Origin: an uncultured Erysipelotrichaceae bacterium
GTDB lineage: Bacteria > Bacillota_I > Bacilli_A > Erysipelotrichales > Erysipelotrichaceae
Assembly (NCBI GenBank): GCA_900315065.1
Contig: OMXQ01000010.1
Coordinates: 1-41,584, forward strand
Direction: 5' to 3'
Length of the DNA: 41,584 nt
Shown here piece after piece: positions 40,145 through 41,584 of the stretch. The position numbers were made by a program, and so were the translations under genes. Position 1 is the first letter of the stretch. Each line of letters begins with the position of its first letter. Under the pieces are notes generated by a model that searched no databases, was not told the origin of the DNA, and worked only from the letters and a program-made list of their open reading frames with translations.

Positions 40145-41380
40145 ATGATTACGCGTGAAGAAAAGATTGAAGTTATGGAAGAACTGCTGGACAGTGCCGG
40201 CGGTATCCGGTTGTGGAAATATACCAGAGACGGCTGCTTAAGCAGAAATGCTGATGATGAAAGTCCTCTTTTTCAGCAGCTTTTTGATGCAGGCGCAAAG
40301 ACTTGTCTCGTAAAGGCAGCTGAACAGGATTCTCTTCCGAAAATCATGACTGACAATTTCTTTCTGACGTGGATGTCGGTTCCTTTAAAAGAAGGCAGCA
40401 GGATCTCCGCATTGTATGTAGTTGGTCCGATTCTGTCTTCTGCAGTTTCAGAAGACAGCCTTTATTACCAGATACAGATCTCCGGTATTGCATCAAAATG
40501 GGAGAAATCCTCCTGGCAGGCTATTCGCTCTATCCCGGTCATTCCGCACCAGCTGCTGATTCATTATGCAATGATGCTGTATGACTGCATGAATGAAAGC
40601 AGAATCACAGAAGCACAGGTTACCATGCTTTCGAGCAATACAGATTCTCAGAAAGAAAGATCTGAAGAGTTCAAAGTATCCAAAGAAGCTGATTACGCAA
40701 TAGAGCAGGAAATTATGCGGGCAATTGAACAAGGCAACATAAATTATTCTCACCCCCGTTCTTCCTTGGCAGTCAAAGTTGGGCATCTCAGTGAACGTGA
40801 TCCCCTGCGGCAGGCTAAAAATACAATCATTATTTCAATATCTCTTGCCTGCAGAGCAGCGATCAGAGGCGGACTTCCAGCGGATGCTTCTTATGAAATG
40901 GCAGACTATTATATCCAGAATTGTGAACGAAGCAGAAATGTAAATGATGTATATCAGATCTGGATAGAAGCTCAGAATGATTACACAATGCGTGTTCATC
41001 AGCTTCATAAAAATAACTATCCGGCGGCTGTTAATGCATGTATCGGACATATAGTAAATCACATTAATGAAAATATTACAATGAAACAGCTGGCAGAAAA
41101 AGCTGGATACAACAAAAACTATCTGGGTGCCCTCTTCCATCAGGCAACCGGTATTTCGATAAATCAATATATAATGAAGGAAAGACTATCTTTGGCAGCA
41201 CTTCGTCTGCAGAATTCAAATCAAAACATTTCTGATATCGCCCAGGATTTGGGTTTCCGCTCTCTGAGCTATTTCGGAGTCCAATTCAGAGAAGTATATC
41301 AATGTACGCCATCTGAATACAGAGAGAAAAGAATTCAGCAAAACAGGAAATCTTCAGATAAATCAGGAATAAAAATATAA
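40145..41380 (+). CDS. AraC-family transcriptional regulator
   Basis: A 411-aa regulator. The C-terminal ~100 residues hold two AraC HTH motifs: MKQLAEKAGYNKNYLGALFH and ISDIAQDLGFRSLSYFGVQF, followed by the family end TPSEYREKR. The N-terminal ~300 residues are a long sensor region that I cannot assign to a named domain. The start at 40145 (ATG) is preferred to the in-frame GTG at 40124; the ribosome-binding site (AAAGAGAA) is weak for either. The divergent GH2 gene, 190 bp away, is the likely target, suggesting control by a galactoside or plant/host glycan; that is inference. The 190-bp spacer is AT-rich, with no clear operator seen. Confidence 0.88.
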   Translation: MITREEKIEVMEELLDSAGGIRLWKYTRDGCLSRNADDESPLFQQLFDAGAKTCLVKAAEQDSLPKIMTDNFFLTWMSVPLKEGSRISALYVVGPILSSAVSEDSLYYQIQISGIASKWEKSSWQAIRSIPVIPHQLLIHYAMMLYDCMNESRITEAQVTMLSSNTDSQKERSEEFKVSKEADYAIEQEIMRAIEQGNINYSHPRSSLAVKVGHLSERDPLRQAKNTIIISISLACRAAIRGGLPADASYEMADYYIQNCERSRNVNDVYQIWIEAQNDYTMRVHQLHKNNYPAAVNACIGHIVNHINENITMKQLAEKAGYNKNYLGALFHQATGISINQYIMKERLSLAALRLQNSNQNISDIAQDLGFRSLSYFGVQFREVYQCTPSEYREKRIQQNRKSSDKSGIKI

Positions 41381-41475
41381 GGATATTACTTTATATATAT
41401 GGAACATCCTTTTAATGACTATCCAAAATAAGTTTGAAGAAAATGATTCCTCAAAATTTACATAGGGAAATGTTC

Positions 41476-41553
41476 AAGGAGGAGAATTATAGAACGGCAA
41501 TTTATTTACAGCTAAGAAGTCAGATTATTTACAGATAGTTTGACTTCTTTTTT
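41476..41553 (+). other. Orphan ribosome-binding site plus terminator at the window edge
   Basis: AAGGAGGAG (41476-41484) is a strong site followed 4 nt later by ATA (41489-41491), not a normal start. The short frame encodes eight residues and stops at TAA (41513-41515). A hairpin AAGAAGTCA/TGACTTCTT with six T (41514-41553) follows, a good terminator. This may be the remnant of a small gene or a leader-peptide-like element. Nothing else is visible from 41381 to the end of the window. Confidence 0.4.
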
Positions 41554-41584
41554 AACGCCTAATCATTTTATCATCCGGTGATAG

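Noticed and set aside
41389-41413. AAGGAT/ATCCTT hairpin with TTTT after the AraC-type gene as a terminator
   Set aside because: The stem is only 6 bp of mostly A-T pairs with a loop of 11 nt; too weak to call.

Overview
The window looks like the chromosome of a low-to-mid GC, Gram-positive, anaerobic member of the Bacillota. Evidence seen in the sequence: strong AGGAGG-type ribosome-binding sites, many U-tailed hairpin terminators, a T-box leader on ileS, the division cluster sepF-ylmH-divIVA-ileS, an NADH/NAD+-sensing Rex repressor, and a streptococcal-style Ami oligopeptide transporter. Placement near the Erysipelotrichales is my inference, with low to moderate confidence. Most of the window is core chromosome. 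There are no insertion sequences, CRISPR arrays or prophage structural genes; the only phage-like features are two small tandem regulators near 2 kb.

Layout. 0.1-1.4 kb: an S1-domain RNA-binding protein, divergent from a DUF212 membrane protein and a NifU-like Fe-S scaffold. 1.5-2.35 kb: two tandem, mutually homologous HTH proteins of the DUF1492/ArpU/RinA type. 2.5-5.8 kb: a COG2509 FAD-dependent oxidoreductase, an unrecognised 128-aa protein and a PerM/AI-2E family permease. 5.86-7.64 kb: metK behind a SAM-I/IV-like riboswitch leader, then a VanZ-like membrane protein. 7.7-9.8 kb: an unusual PTS-IIB/ROK fusion protein and a lipoprotein. 9.9-11.9 kb: glgB alone. 12.0-16.6 kb: sepF-ylmH-divIVA-[T-box]-ileS on the minus strand. 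16.7-17.9 kb: a small membrane protein with a possibly leaderless mRNA, then a decayed lipoprotein pseudogene. 17.95-24.5 kb: the complete amiA-C-D-E-F transporter. 24.76 kb: tRNA-Ser(CGA). 24.9-34 kb, all on the minus strand: a FeoA-FeoB fusion iron transporter, an ABC-F ATPase, asnS, rex, and the tRNA t6A cluster tsaE-tsaB-rimI-tsaD. 34.0-37.5 kb: nrfA-resB-ccsA, a cytochrome c nitrite reductase with its System II cytochrome c maturation proteins. 37.6-41.4 kb: a GH2 beta-galactosidase gene broken by one amber codon, divergent from an AraC-family regulator.

How it fits together. Rex, NrfA/ResB/CcsA and FeoAB suggest an anaerobe that can dispose of electrons by reducing nitrite to ammonium, with redox control through Rex; a Rex-like half-palindrome lies over the nrfA promoter. 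No nrfH is present beside nrfA, so the electron donor is unknown. Ami imports peptides. GlgB, the IIB-ROK protein and the broken GH2 gene point to carbohydrate use.

Most unusual items: the IIB-ROK fusion without an HTH, the noncanonical SAM leader, the tandem DUF1492-like pair with GTGT/ACAC repeats in the adjoining intergenic region, NrfA without NrfH, intercistronic terminators inside the ami and nrf operons, and two pseudogenes at different stages of decay. All assignments come from reading motifs by eye; no database search was run.
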